39,532 nt of DNA, taken from positions 1 through 39,532 of the forward strand of contig CANHCV010000019.1 in assembly GCA_947459245.1 (NCBI GenBank), in the 5' to 3' direction. Positions within the stretch are counted from its first letter, which is position 1, and each line of letters opens with the position of its first letter. Positions 16,666-24,700 of the stretch are shown here, piece after piece. Position numbers and translations under genes: made by a program. The notes under the pieces were generated by a model. The model saw nothing but the letters and a program-made list of their open reading frames with translations, searched no databases and was not told the origin of the DNA. The DNA is from Bacteroidota bacterium. Lineage in GTDB: Bacteria > Bacteroidota > Bacteroidia > UBA7662 > CANHCV01.

Positions 16666-17033
16666 TGGCTGCTCCCCTCTTGTTTTTGGATGGGGAGTGT
16701 GTTTTATGCAGTCGGTTAGGCCGGTGGTTAATGAAGAAAACCAACGGTCAGCTTCAAATCCTTGCCGTGCAAGGCAAATTAGCGCAAGACTTTTTTAGTC
16801 AGATTGAGCCTCAAAAACCGGACAACGACTCGGTTTTATTCTGGGATGGCAACCGGTTTTATGTTGAATCGGATGCGGCCTTGAAGGTGGTTCCCTTTTT
16901 GGGTTGGAAGTATGCTTGGCTGCGGATGGGTTGGTTTCTGCCCCGATTTTTAAGAAATGGTGTTTACCGATGGATCGCCCGCAACCGGAAAGATTGGTTT
17001 GGAACTCAGGAGTTTTGTGAGTTGGGGGGATAA
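16665..17033 (+). CDS. DCC-family thiol-disulfide oxidoreductase-like protein (DUF393)
   Basis: The 122-residue product opens with MAAPLLFLDGECVLCSR, the D-G-x-C-x-x-C signature (C12, C15) of the DCC family, whose members are annotated as thiol-disulfide oxidoreductases. The later pattern fits the family (a VLFWDGNRFYVESDAALKVVPFLG block, then RFLRNGVYRWIARNR). The ATG at 16665 overlaps the PaaE-like stop as TAATG, so the gene is probably expressed with the reductase. An earlier start at 16599 would run inside the upstream gene and has no support. Its substrate is not known. Confidence 0.85.
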   Translation: MAAPLLFLDGECVLCSRLGRWLMKKTNGQLQILAVQGKLAQDFFSQIEPQKPDNDSVLFWDGNRFYVESDAALKVVPFLGWKYAWLRMGWFLPRFLRNGVYRWIARNRKDWFGTQEFCELGG

Positions 17034-17088
17034 GTTAGGTTTACTTTTTTCTTTTACTACCGCTAAAATTTTCTTCCCCCTTTGTAGC

Positions 17089-17107
17089 TATACCAACTAT
17101 TGGTATA
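17089..17107. promoter_or_regulatory. Perfect palindromic operator before parD
   Basis: TATACCAA (17089-17096), a 3-nt centre CTA, and TTGGTATA (17100-17107) form a perfect inverted repeat ending 19 nt before the parD ATG at 17127. Ribbon-helix-helix antitoxins of the ParD type repress their own operon through such palindromes, so this is the likely autoregulatory site. No clean TAnnTTTG box is visible here. Confidence 0.7.
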
Positions 17108-17126
17108 TTCGGTAAAAATGACCGTG

Positions 17127-17375
17127 ATGGCAAAAAACACTTCCGTCCTTTTGGGCGATCACTTCGAGCGTTTTATTCAAGAAGAAATTTCTACAGGGCG
17201 GTACCAATCAGCTAGTGAGGTGATTCGGTCGGCCTTGAGATTGTTGGAATTGGAAGGACAAAAGATAAAGCTTCTAAAGGAAGCCATTGAAAAAGGGGAA
17301 CAAGGTGAAATGATTTCCAATTTCGATCCTGAAGCCCACTTGAAAAGCCTTCACAAAAAATTCCAATCCAAGTGA
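17127..17375 (+). CDS. ParD-like antitoxin (ribbon-helix-helix, CC2985 type)
   Basis: The 82-residue product begins MAKNTSVLLGDHFERFI, followed by TGRYQSASEVIRSALRLLE, the characteristic ribbon-helix-helix segment of chromosomal ParD antitoxins. The charged, probably disordered tail (ISNFDPEAHLKSLHKK) would wrap the toxin. An alternative ATG at 17118 adds three residues; 17127 gives the usual family start. The TGA overlaps a GTG (GTGA) that opens the parE frame, the normal arrangement, but that toxin frame is interrupted. The antitoxin itself looks intact, and a perfect palindrome lies upstream. Confidence 0.85.
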   Translation: MAKNTSVLLGDHFERFIQEEISTGRYQSASEVIRSALRLLELEGQKIKLLKEAIEKGEQGEMISNFDPEAHLKSLHKKFQSK

Positions 17376-17668
17376 ATGTTCGAATTAGTTCGGTTGCATT
17401 GAATGACCTCGAGAACATTTTCCAATACACCCTAGAGCACTAGTCTTTACAGCAAGCTAACCATTACTACCGATTAATTATTCAGGAAATTGAGCGCATG
17501 ACCCTAAATTTTGAAAGTGGAACCGAATTGAATCATATCAAATTGGGATACCGTTTGTTTAGAGTTAAATCGCATTTTATCATAGGAAGAAAAAGTAAGG
17601 ATGAATTCATTGAAATTATTCGTATTCTTCACCGAAGAATGGATTTAAGCCATCAATTAGAAATCTAA
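17372..17668 (+). pseudogene. ParE-like toxin interrupted by an in-frame amber codon
   Basis: Read from the GTG overlapping the parD stop, the frame codes for a 98-residue ParE/RelE-fold protein, with VRISSVALNDLENIFQYTLEH, a stop, then SLQQANHYYRLIIQEIE and a terminal VKSHFIIGRKSKDEFIEIIRILHRRMD block. The stop at 17441-17443 (TAG) falls at codon 24, where ParE proteins normally have tryptophan (YTLExW), so a single TGG to TAG change explains it. The rest of the frame is open to the TAA at 17666. ParE poisons DNA gyrase in characterised members. The break should abolish activity unless it is suppressed or a sequencing error. Confidence 0.85.
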
Positions 17669-17675
17669 AAAATTA

Positions 17676-17741
17676 AAAAACACTTCCGTCCTTTTAGGCA
17701 ATCATTTCGAAAGTTTTATGCTAGGAGAAATTTCCAATCGT
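17676..17741 (+). pseudogene. Fragment of a second parD antitoxin gene
   Basis: Eight nt after the parE frame ends, 22 codons read KNTSVLLGNHFESFMLGEIS and then NR, closely matching residues 3-22 of the intact ParD (KNTSVLLGDHFERFIQEEIS). The nucleotide match is also high. There is no ATG, and the similarity stops abruptly after codon 22; what follows up to 17873 is not parD. It is a truncated remnant of a duplicated or second parDE locus. Confidence 0.8.
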
Positions 17742-17873
17742 ACATTCTGCAGAGTTTCACCCTTTGCCCCGATTGAAAACAAAACCGAATTGGAATACCC
17801 AAAGTATATTTCTCCTTTGTTTTTACTTTGAAGGGTTTTTAAAACCTCATCGTTAAATATCTTTACCCTAGAG

Positions 17874-18437
17874 ATGAAAAAAATAGACCAGAAAAGCATT
17901 GAAAAAGCTTACCGTTTGTTTGAAACTGCCGATATTGATAAAATTGAAACAGGGACAACCAAAGGATTACAAGAAATACACAAGTACCTGTTTGATGGGC
18001 TTTACGAATTTGCTGGAAAGGTTCGAACACAAAACATCTCCAAAGGCAGTTTCAGATTTGCTACGGCTTTGTATTTGAAGGAGGTTTTGTTGAAAGTGGA
18101 ACAAATGCCAGAAACTACTTTCGAAGAAATCATCTCCAAGTACGTTGAAATGAATATTGCCCATCCTTTTTTGGAAGGTAACGGAAGGACCATGCGAATA
18201 TGGTTGGATATGATTCTAAAAAACAGGCTGAAGAAATTGGTCAACTGGCAATTGGTTGACAAAACACTTTATTTACAAGCCATGGAAAGAAGCCCGATTA
18301 ACGATCTTGAATTGCGTTTTCTTCTCATGGACAACTTAACCGATGACATCAACAATCGAGAAATCATTTTTAAGGGTATCGAGCAATCTTATTATTACGA
18401 GGGATATGAAAAAGGAAGTGACGATGATCAAACTTGA
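17874..18437 (+). CDS. Class III Fic protein (AMP-transferase with C-terminal inhibitory motif)
   Basis: Fic enzymes transfer AMP from ATP to hydroxyl groups of target proteins. The 187-residue product has a Fic core with [17 protein letters not shown] and the complete catalytic motif HPFLEGNGR (residues 97-105, catalytic H97). Near the C-terminus it carries SYYYEG (S172 to G177), which fits the [S/T]xxxE[G/N] inhibitory motif. A C-terminal inhibitory helix in a short, single-domain protein is the definition of class III (Neisseria meningitidis NmFic type), in which the following tyrosine (here Y173) is the known site of relieving self-AMPylation. No separate antitoxin gene is adjacent. It sits beside the ParDE remnants. 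The start follows TATCTTTA, one base off the -7 consensus. Confidence 0.9.
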   Translation: MKKIDQKSIEKAYRLFETADIDKIETGTTKGLQEIHKYLFDGLYEFAGKVRTQNISKGSFRFATALYLKEVLLKVEQMPETTFEEIISKYVEMNIAHPFLEGNGRTMRIWLDMILKNRLKKLVNWQLVDKTLYLQAMERSPINDLELRFLLMDNLTDDINNREIIFKGIEQSYYYEGYEKGSDDDQT

Positions 18438-18522
18438 CACTATTATCCGATTGAAATAAAAAAGAGCAACAGGCAACAGCGCATTATCTGAAACCCTCTA
18501 AAAAAACACTAGAACAGAAAAA

Positions 18523-19308
18523 TCACCCATTCTGCCTCACCACGATTTCGGCGAGATCCAGCACTTCAATTTTTGATTCTTGTTCCTTTTGTTTTACGCC
18601 GTCGCGAAGCATGGTCATGCAAAACGGACAAGCCACCGCAACCACGTCGGGTTGAATTTCCATCACATCTTCCATGCGTTCGTGGTTGATTTCGTGGGTG
18701 CCGTGCTCTGCTTCCTTGAACATTTGCGCGCCACCGGCCCCGCAACACAATCCGTTTTTCTTGGCGCGCTTCATCTCGAACAAATCGGCATCCAGCGCTT
18801 CCAAAACCGAGCGCGGTGCTTCATAAATTCCGTTGGCGCGTCCCAAATAACAACTGTCGTGGAAGGTAATTTTCTTCCCTTTGAACGCTCCACCATCTTT
18901 CAATTTGATGCGGCCTTCGTTGATCAATTGCTGCAGCAACGTGCTGTGGTGAATCACTTCGTAGTTCCCACCCAAATCGGGGTACTCGTTTTTTAGGGTA
19001 TTAAAGCAATGCGGACAAGCGGTAACAATCTTTTTAACCTCGTAAGCATCCAAAACTTGGATGTTCATCATGGCTTGCATTTGAAAAGTCATTTCGTCCC
19101 CAGCGCGTTTGGCGGGATCGCCCGTGCAGGCTTCTTCCGAACCCAAAATGGCGAAAGAAATTTCGCAATCGTTCAAAATTTGAGCGAAAGCCTTGCTCAC
19201 CCGTTGGGCTCGCTCATCGAAACTTCCGGCACATCCTACCCAAAATAAAATCTCAGGTTTTTCTCCTTTTGCGGCCATTTCGGCCATGGTTGTAATGCTT
19301 GATGTCAT
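18523..19308 (-). CDS. Iron-sulfur oxidoreductase with two CCG domains (HdrB/HdrD-like)
   Basis: The 261-residue product belongs to the cysteine-rich CCG-domain family of HdrB, GlpC and LutA, which bind unusual iron-sulfur clusters and handle electrons or disulfides. Both repeats are visible: the first with WVGCAGSFDERAQ, a CTGDPAKRAGDE segment and ACPHCFNTLKNEYP; the second with FHDSCYLGR, GLCCGAGGAQMF and ACPFCMTML. The ATG at 19308 starts 4 nt after the stop of the membrane partner, so the two form an operon. It is probably the cytoplasmic catalytic subunit of that complex; the substrate is unknown. An earlier start at 19371 would overlap the partner gene by 59 nt. Confidence 0.85.
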   Translation of the reverse strand: MTSSITTMAEMAAKGEKPEILFWVGCAGSFDERAQRVSKAFAQILNDCEISFAILGSEEACTGDPAKRAGDEMTFQMQAMMNIQVLDAYEVKKIVTACPHCFNTLKNEYPDLGGNYEVIHHSTLLQQLINEGRIKLKDGGAFKGKKITFHDSCYLGRANGIYEAPRSVLEALDADLFEMKRAKKNGLCCGAGGAQMFKEAEHGTHEINHERMEDVMEIQPDVVAVACPFCMTMLRDGVKQKEQESKIEVLDLAEIVVRQNG

Positions 19309-19312
19309 GCGA

Positions 19313-20602
19313 TTATCCGTTATTTTGAGCCCAATTCCCACGATCGGTGGCCGGAAACTTCCAAGGCGCACCGTTATTCTGAATGTTGGTATTCATCATT
19401 CCCCATTCTGCAGGAATGTTCGATTCTTCCAAAGTTAAATAGCGACGAAGATCTACAATGATGTTCACCGGATTGATGAGCACCGGACATGCCTCCACGC
19501 AGGCGTTGCAGGTGGTGCAAGCTCTGATTTCTTCGATGGAAATGTAATCCCCTAAAAGCGATTTTCCATCTTGAAACTCTAACCCATGTTGGTCGATGTT
19601 CTTTCCAACTTCCTCCAAACGGTCTCGGGTATCCATCATGATTTTCCGAGGACTGAGTTTCTTACCGGTTTGGTTTGCGGGACAAACGGAAGTACAGCGA
19701 CCGCACTCGGTGCAGGTGTAAGCGTCCATCAACGATTTCCAAGAAAGATCTTGCACATCTTTGGCACCCAAACGAGCAAGTGGAGCGTCGGTAGCGGCGT
19801 ATGGATTCGCGTTGGGATCCATCATCATTTTTACTTCGCTTTTTACCGATTCCATGTTGTTCAATTTTCCGGCTGGATCCAAGGAACCGTACCAGGTGTT
19901 GGGAAATGCCATGAAAATGTGGAAGTGTTTGGAGTAAGGAACGTAATTCAAAAATGCGAAAATACCTACAAGGTGGAACCACCACGCTGTGTGGGAAATG
20001 GTTTCCAATTGAGCTGGGGTAAACCATTCGGTCCAGAAACTGAACCAAGAACTAACCAAAAAGAAGTGCTCTCCATTGGAAAGTTTCATATCGGCCGCGT
20101 CCATGATGAACAAAGCCTTCATCAAAATAATTTCAACGATCAGAATAATGGCTGCATCTCGGGTAGGGAAACCTTGCATTTCCAAGCCTTTGAATCGCTT
20201 TAATCCCCCCCATCGGCGAGCCAAGAAAACAATGCAAGCGATGATCACACCGAGAGCCAACAATTCGAAGAAAGAAATAAGAACGTCGTAGAAAGCACCG
20301 AGAAAAGGCGCAAAAATGCGGTGTTGGTTGGTAAATCCGTCGATGAAAATTTCCAGAACCTCGGCGTTGATGAGCACAAATCCTACATAAATGAGAATGT
20401 GGAAGAATCCGGCTACAGGGCGCACCACCATTTTGGATTGGCCGAGGGCAACACGGGTCATTTGCGCCCAACGTTCTGAGCTGCGATCGTTGATGGTTTC
20501 TTCTCTTCCTAAAAAGATGTTTCGGCGAACGGATACTATTCTTTTGGCGAAGAAATAAATCGCTGCAGCTGAAACGAGTATAAATGCTAGGATGGACATC
20601 AT
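19313..20602 (-). CDS. Membrane-bound 4Fe-4S electron-transfer protein (HdrE/NarI-like plus ferredoxin domain)
   Basis: The 429-residue product fuses a membrane cytochrome-like part to a double-cluster ferredoxin. About five hydrophobic helices occupy residues 1-225, with histidines in and near them (FFHILIYVGFV; HTAWWFHLVGIF). The C-terminal half has two CxxCxxCxxxC motifs, CTECGRCTSVCPA and CTTCNACVEACPV. Together with the adjacent CCG-domain protein this gives an HdrDE-like complex that may exchange electrons between menaquinone and a soluble carrier. Downstream partners such as electron-transfer flavoprotein are not in the window. A TTAATTTG box lies upstream, near 20630. Confidence 0.85.
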   Translation of the reverse strand: MMSILAFILVSAAAIYFFAKRIVSVRRNIFLGREETINDRSSERWAQMTRVALGQSKMVVRPVAGFFHILIYVGFVLINAEVLEIFIDGFTNQHRIFAPFLGAFYDVLISFFELLALGVIIACIVFLARRWGGLKRFKGLEMQGFPTRDAAIILIVEIILMKALFIMDAADMKLSNGEHFFLVSSWFSFWTEWFTPAQLETISHTAWWFHLVGIFAFLNYVPYSKHFHIFMAFPNTWYGSLDPAGKLNNMESVKSEVKMMMDPNANPYAATDAPLARLGAKDVQDLSWKSLMDAYTCTECGRCTSVCPANQTGKKLSPRKIMMDTRDRLEEVGKNIDQHGLEFQDGKSLLGDYISIEEIRACTTCNACVEACPVLINPVNIIVDLRRYLTLEESNIPAEWGMMNTNIQNNGAPWKFPATDRGNWAQNNG

Positions 20603-20712
20603 GATTTTACAATTTCAAGTTGCAAATTAACGGACTAAACTCGAAATAGAACACCGAAAAGGGGGAATGTTTTTGGAAATGGAAAAAAACAAAGATTTTT
20701 TTCCGGCAAGAT

Positions 20713-20742
20713 TTGGAAATAAGAACGGATGTTCTATTTTTG
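20713..20742 (+). promoter_or_regulatory. Promoter of the tRNA-Phe gene
   Basis: TTG (20713-20715) and TATTTTTG (20735-20742) are separated by 19 nt and match the Bacteroidota -33/-7 pattern. The tRNA begins 14 nt after the -7 box. Confidence 0.75.
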
Positions 20743-20756
20743 CAGTCCCAAACGTT

Positions 20757-20829
20757 GGTGATGTAGCTCAGTCGGTAGAGCAAAGGACTGAAAATCCTTG
20801 TGTCGGCGGTTCGATTCCGTCCATCACCA
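20757..20829 (+). tRNA. tRNA-Phe (GAA)
   Basis: The acceptor stem pairs GGTGATG (20757-20763) with CATCACC (20822-20828), followed by discriminator A. The anticodon loop CTGAAAA carries GAA. D-arm (GCTCAGTCGGTAGAGC) and T-arm (GGCGGTTCGATTCCGTC) are standard. The 3' CCA is not encoded; CCT follows. Confidence 0.97.
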
Positions 20830-20835
20830 CCTCAA

Positions 20836-20861
20836 AAATCCCGCTTCGGCGGGATTTTTTG
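20836..20861. terminator. Strong bidirectional terminator
   Basis: A 9-bp stem AAATCCCGC / GCGGGATTT with a TTCG loop is flanked by T runs on both strands. It ends the tRNA-Phe transcript on the plus strand and the nitroreductase transcript on the minus strand, whose stop codon is at 20863. Confidence 0.9.
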
Positions 20862-20862
20862 T

Positions 20863-21585
20863 TTAACGCTGAAAAACAACTTCCTCCATAGGAATCCGGA
20901 AACGATCTCCGTAAATGCCTTCGGGCAAGCGTTTACCGCAGGAAATGATCATGTTCACTTCGGCTTTGCTGGGCAAATTCAAGATTTTTTTCATCCGCTT
21001 CGAATCGAATCCTTCCATGGGGCAGGTATCGTGTCCTTCGGCCACCATGGAAAGCATGAAGGTTTGGGCTGCGAGGGCGGCACTTTTATGAACTACTACG
21101 CGAATATCGGCACCGGTTACTTCTCGAACGATGGGTTTGGAAATTCCTTTGAGGGTAACGTAGATTTTTTTGAGGAGGCCACGTATCCCAAGCCAATCGT
21201 TGTTGTAGAGCAAAGGCATGAGTTTTTGGTAGTATTGAACCCTCGACAACCCGGTGAAGTTCTTTTTATTGGACTTCTCGTCTTTTTGCAAATGTTGAGC
21301 GTTGGCTTGGGCGCGGGATTTCCAAAGATCGGGGCGCACTACGATAACAACGAATTCTTGGGCGGTTTTTGCTGCGTTTTGGGAGAGGCAGGCCTCGGCC
21401 ACGTGGGATTTCATTTCGGCGGAGGAGATGCGGTAAAACTCCCACAATTGCATGTTGGAAGAGTTGGGGGCAAGGGTTGCAAGTTCCAAACTTTTGGTCA
21501 CGGCGGCGGGGTTGTAATCGGTTGAATGGTAAACGCGAACGCTGCGGCGGGTGTGCACGATTTCAGTGAAGGATAGATTTGTCAT
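20863..21585 (-). CDS. Nitroreductase family FMN-dependent oxidoreductase
   Basis: These flavoenzymes reduce nitro groups, quinones or related compounds with NAD(P)H. The 240-residue product opens with SFTEIVHTRRSVRVY, the FMN-binding arginine segment, followed by LELATLAPNSSNMQLWEFYRI. The C-terminal half has SAALAAQTFMLSMVAEGHDTCPMEGFD and MIISCGKRLPEG, as in other family members. It is a single-gene unit ending at the shared terminator. A physiological substrate cannot be inferred from the sequence. Confidence 0.88.
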   Translation of the reverse strand: MTNLSFTEIVHTRRSVRVYHSTDYNPAAVTKSLELATLAPNSSNMQLWEFYRISSAEMKSHVAEACLSQNAAKTAQEFVVIVVRPDLWKSRAQANAQHLQKDEKSNKKNFTGLSRVQYYQKLMPLLYNNDWLGIRGLLKKIYVTLKGISKPIVREVTGADIRVVVHKSAALAAQTFMLSMVAEGHDTCPMEGFDSKRMKKILNLPSKAEVNMIISCGKRLPEGIYGDRFRIPMEEVVFQR

Positions 21586-21699
21586 TTTTTGTCTCGTTTA
21601 GCATTTTAAAATGCGGCAAAATTTCAATTTTTTGGATGGTTTGTGAAAAACATGTGATTAAACTCCTTGTTCTTAACACAAATTTCACATTACTTTTTT

Positions 21700-21730
21700 T
21701 TGTAAAATGAACCTTTCGGAATTACCTTTG
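21700..21730 (+). promoter_or_regulatory. Promoter of the YDG-repeat surface protein gene
   Basis: TTG (21700-21702) and TACCTTTG (21723-21730) are separated by 20 nt, the same spacing as the rpsL promoter. Transcription would begin near 21734 and support translation from ATG 21758, not from the earlier ATG at 21707. Confidence 0.75.
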
Positions 21731-21757
21731 TTCCCAAATAAATTAAAACTGAATTTT

Positions 21758-24700
21758 ATGAAACAAAATTACTCCTTAACAAAGGTCGTTGTTGGATTTT
21801 TATTTCTGTTTTTTACGGGGATATTGAGCAGCTTCGGGCAAACCACCATTTTCAGTGAAAGTGTTGGATCTCCTTCGGGAACAACCAAAGTAGGTGTTTA
21901 CACCGGTTGGCAAAACCAAGGAACGTTGGTTTTCGATTCAGGACAAGTAGCTTCCTCGGATGTAAGAACAACGAATGCCTCTTCCACCTATGCAGGTGCT
22001 TCTGGAAGTGGAAACGTATTTTTCTCAGGAACCTCGGGGTCTTTTGGACTTTCAATCGAAGGAATCAATGCTGTAACATATTCAAATCTGCAACTTAATT
22101 TTGGATATCGAAAAGAATCTGGAACTGCTCTCCCTACTTTTTCTGTAGATTATTGGAATGGAACCTCTTGGGTAAACGTGGCAAATACTGCAACTGCCTT
22201 GTTCAATCAAACAGCTACGTCTGCTACTGGTTGGTACTTATCTAAAACGTTGACTTTACCTGCGGGAGCCCAAATCGACGGTTTGAAAATTCGTTTTGTA
22301 AAATCGGGTACCCAATCCATTCGTTTGGATGATATCAAATTAACCGGTACCTCTTCCGCTTCCATTTCCGTTTCTTCAGCTACGTTGGCATCAGCCTTGA
22401 CTTCTACGTACGGAACAGCTTCTTCGGCTCAAACCGTTACGGTAACCGGAAGCGGGTTAACGGCCAACATCGTTGCCACCTCTCCCAACGCTGGTGTTGA
22501 AGTATCTAACAACGGTACTTCTTATGGAAGCACTGCAACGTTTGCTCCTTCTTCGAATGCGGTAAATGGAACTTTGTATGTTCGTTTAGCTTCATCTGCT
22601 GTTGTTGGAAATTACAACAACGTGAGCATTTCTCTTACTTCTACCAACGCTACCTCCAAAACGGTTTCTACCACAAGTTCTGGAAATACGGTCTCTACTA
22701 AAAACTTGACCATTTCCGGCGTTTCCGCCGATAATAAAACTTACGACAATACCACTGCTGCTTCTTTAAGCGGCACCCCATCGTTGGTGGGCGTTGTTGG
22801 CAGCGATGTGGTTTCGGTAACAGGCACTCCAACCGCTACTTTTGCACAAAGCTTCATTGGAACCAATGTTGCGGTTTCGGTTACGGGTTATTCCTTAACC
22901 GGTACTTCCTCCAGCAATTACTCTTTAACTCAACCTTCTCTTTCTGCAGATATCAACTCAAAGAATTTAACGATCAGCGGAATTTCCATTGCAGATAAAA
23001 ATTTGGATGGCAATACGACTGCAACCATCGTTGGAACTCCATCTTTGGTGGGAGTAATTTCGGGTGATGCCGTTTCCGTTTCTGGAAGTCCGGTAGCTCA
23101 ATTCACTTCTTCTGCAGTGGGAACCAATATTCCGGTAAACGTTTCGGGTTATGTTCTTTCTGGTGGAGCATCGGGCAATTATTCTTTAACCCAACCAACC
23201 GGCTTAACGGCTAGCATCATTGATACTGCTAAAATCAATCAAACTATTACGTTTGGCGCACTTTCTGGGGTAACTTACGGAGATGCTGCATTTAATCTTT
23301 CAGCAACGGCCACCTCTGGTTTATCGGTTTCCTACAGCAGCAGCAACACTTCAGTTGCAACGATCTCTGGTAACACCGTAACCATTGTTGGACCTGGAAC
23401 CACCAGCATCACCGCCAATCAAGGTGGTAATAGCACTTACAACGCAGCGAATCCGGTGGGCCAAACCCTAACGGTAGCGGTTAAAAATCTTACCGTTTCT
23501 GGAGCAACTGCTCAAAACAAAATCTACAATGGAAACACCACTGCTTCTATTACTGGAGCAACCTTGAACGGCATCGTAGGTTCTGATAACGTAACGGTTA
23601 GCGGTGGAGGAACGTTTGCTTCCGCCAACGCAGGAACTGGAATCGCGGTAACGGCCAACTTATCCTTAGGTGGCGCCCATGCTTCTAACTATTCATTAAC
23701 GCAACCAACCGGCTTATCGGCCGATATTACCAAGGCATCTCAAACGATCAACTTCCCAGCATTGGCTGCGAAGAATTCTACGGATGCTCCGTTTTCGTTG
23801 TCGGCAACAGCCACTTCTGGTCTTTCGGTAAGTTTCGCATCGTTGGATACGAATATGTTGAAGATCAGCGGCACAACTGCTACGATTGCCAGTTATGGCA
23901 CCGTTACGATTGCCGCAACGCAAGTTGGTAATAGCAATTACGATTCTGCTACGACTGTTTATCAAACCTTAACCATTAACCGGGTGGCTTCTACCATCGC
24001 AGCTTGGGAAGTAAACGGATTAACCAACTACGGCCCTTCACCTTTCACTCCTGGTGTTTCAGATACCAACTTAACCTTAACTGGACTTACGAGAGGTTCT
24101 GGATTCGGAACTAATCCCACTGCTGCAGGTAATAATTGGGGAGGATCAGGCCCAGTGGTTTCAACCAAGGCGGCTGCAACTTCGGGCAATTCGTTCTGGA
24201 GTTTCACCGTTTCTCCAAAAGCAAATCGCAAGGTTTCTTTTTCTTTGATCGATACCCTTTGGGTTCGTCGTTCGAACTCCGGACACAATGCAGGACAATG
24301 GCAATACCAAATCAACAACAACGGTTTCGTAGATTTTGGTCCTCAATTGGCTTTTGTTAGAACGGGATCTGGAACAGTTCGCGATACCATTGCTCCGATC
24401 AACATGACTTCCATTGCTGCTTTGCAAAATATTGAAGAAGGAACAACGGTTACCTTGCGTTTGGTACTTTGGGGAGCAACGGCAACTTCTGGAACAACTT
24501 ATATTGCTACCAAAACGGGGAATGATTTGGTAATCAACGGTTTTGTTGAACCTAACTTCAAGCCTACTTTGGTGGTTCCAAACGTAACCTTTAGCGCTTT
24601 CAACCAATCATCTTCTACTCCTACTTCTACTCAATCTTTCACTGTAAATGGTCAATACTTAACTTCAGACGTTGGAATTAAAGCTCCTGCAGGATTTGAA

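Noticed and set aside
17444-17668. A functional shortened ParE starting after the amber codon
   Set aside because: No upstream-placed start codon is present soon after the stop, and the lost N-terminal strand and helix are needed for the ParE fold.
17702-17899. Minus-strand open frame of 65 residues over the parD fragment and fic start
   Set aside because: It overlaps two better-supported plus-strand features, has no family features and no promoter.
21586-21757. Riboswitch or small RNA before the YDG protein gene
   Set aside because: The promoter lies only 27 nt before the start codon, leaving no room for a structured leader; nothing else in the stretch folds convincingly by eye.
22700-23990. 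Near-repeated DNA inside the YDG gene considered as a CRISPR or mobile repeat
   Set aside because: The repeats are in frame, about 250 nt long, diverged and encode YDG or Ig-like domains; there are no short identical repeats with uniform spacers.
24028-24607. Minus-strand open frames within the YDG protein gene
   Set aside because: They mirror the low-complexity Ser/Thr/Gly/Asn codons of the sense gene and show no independent features.
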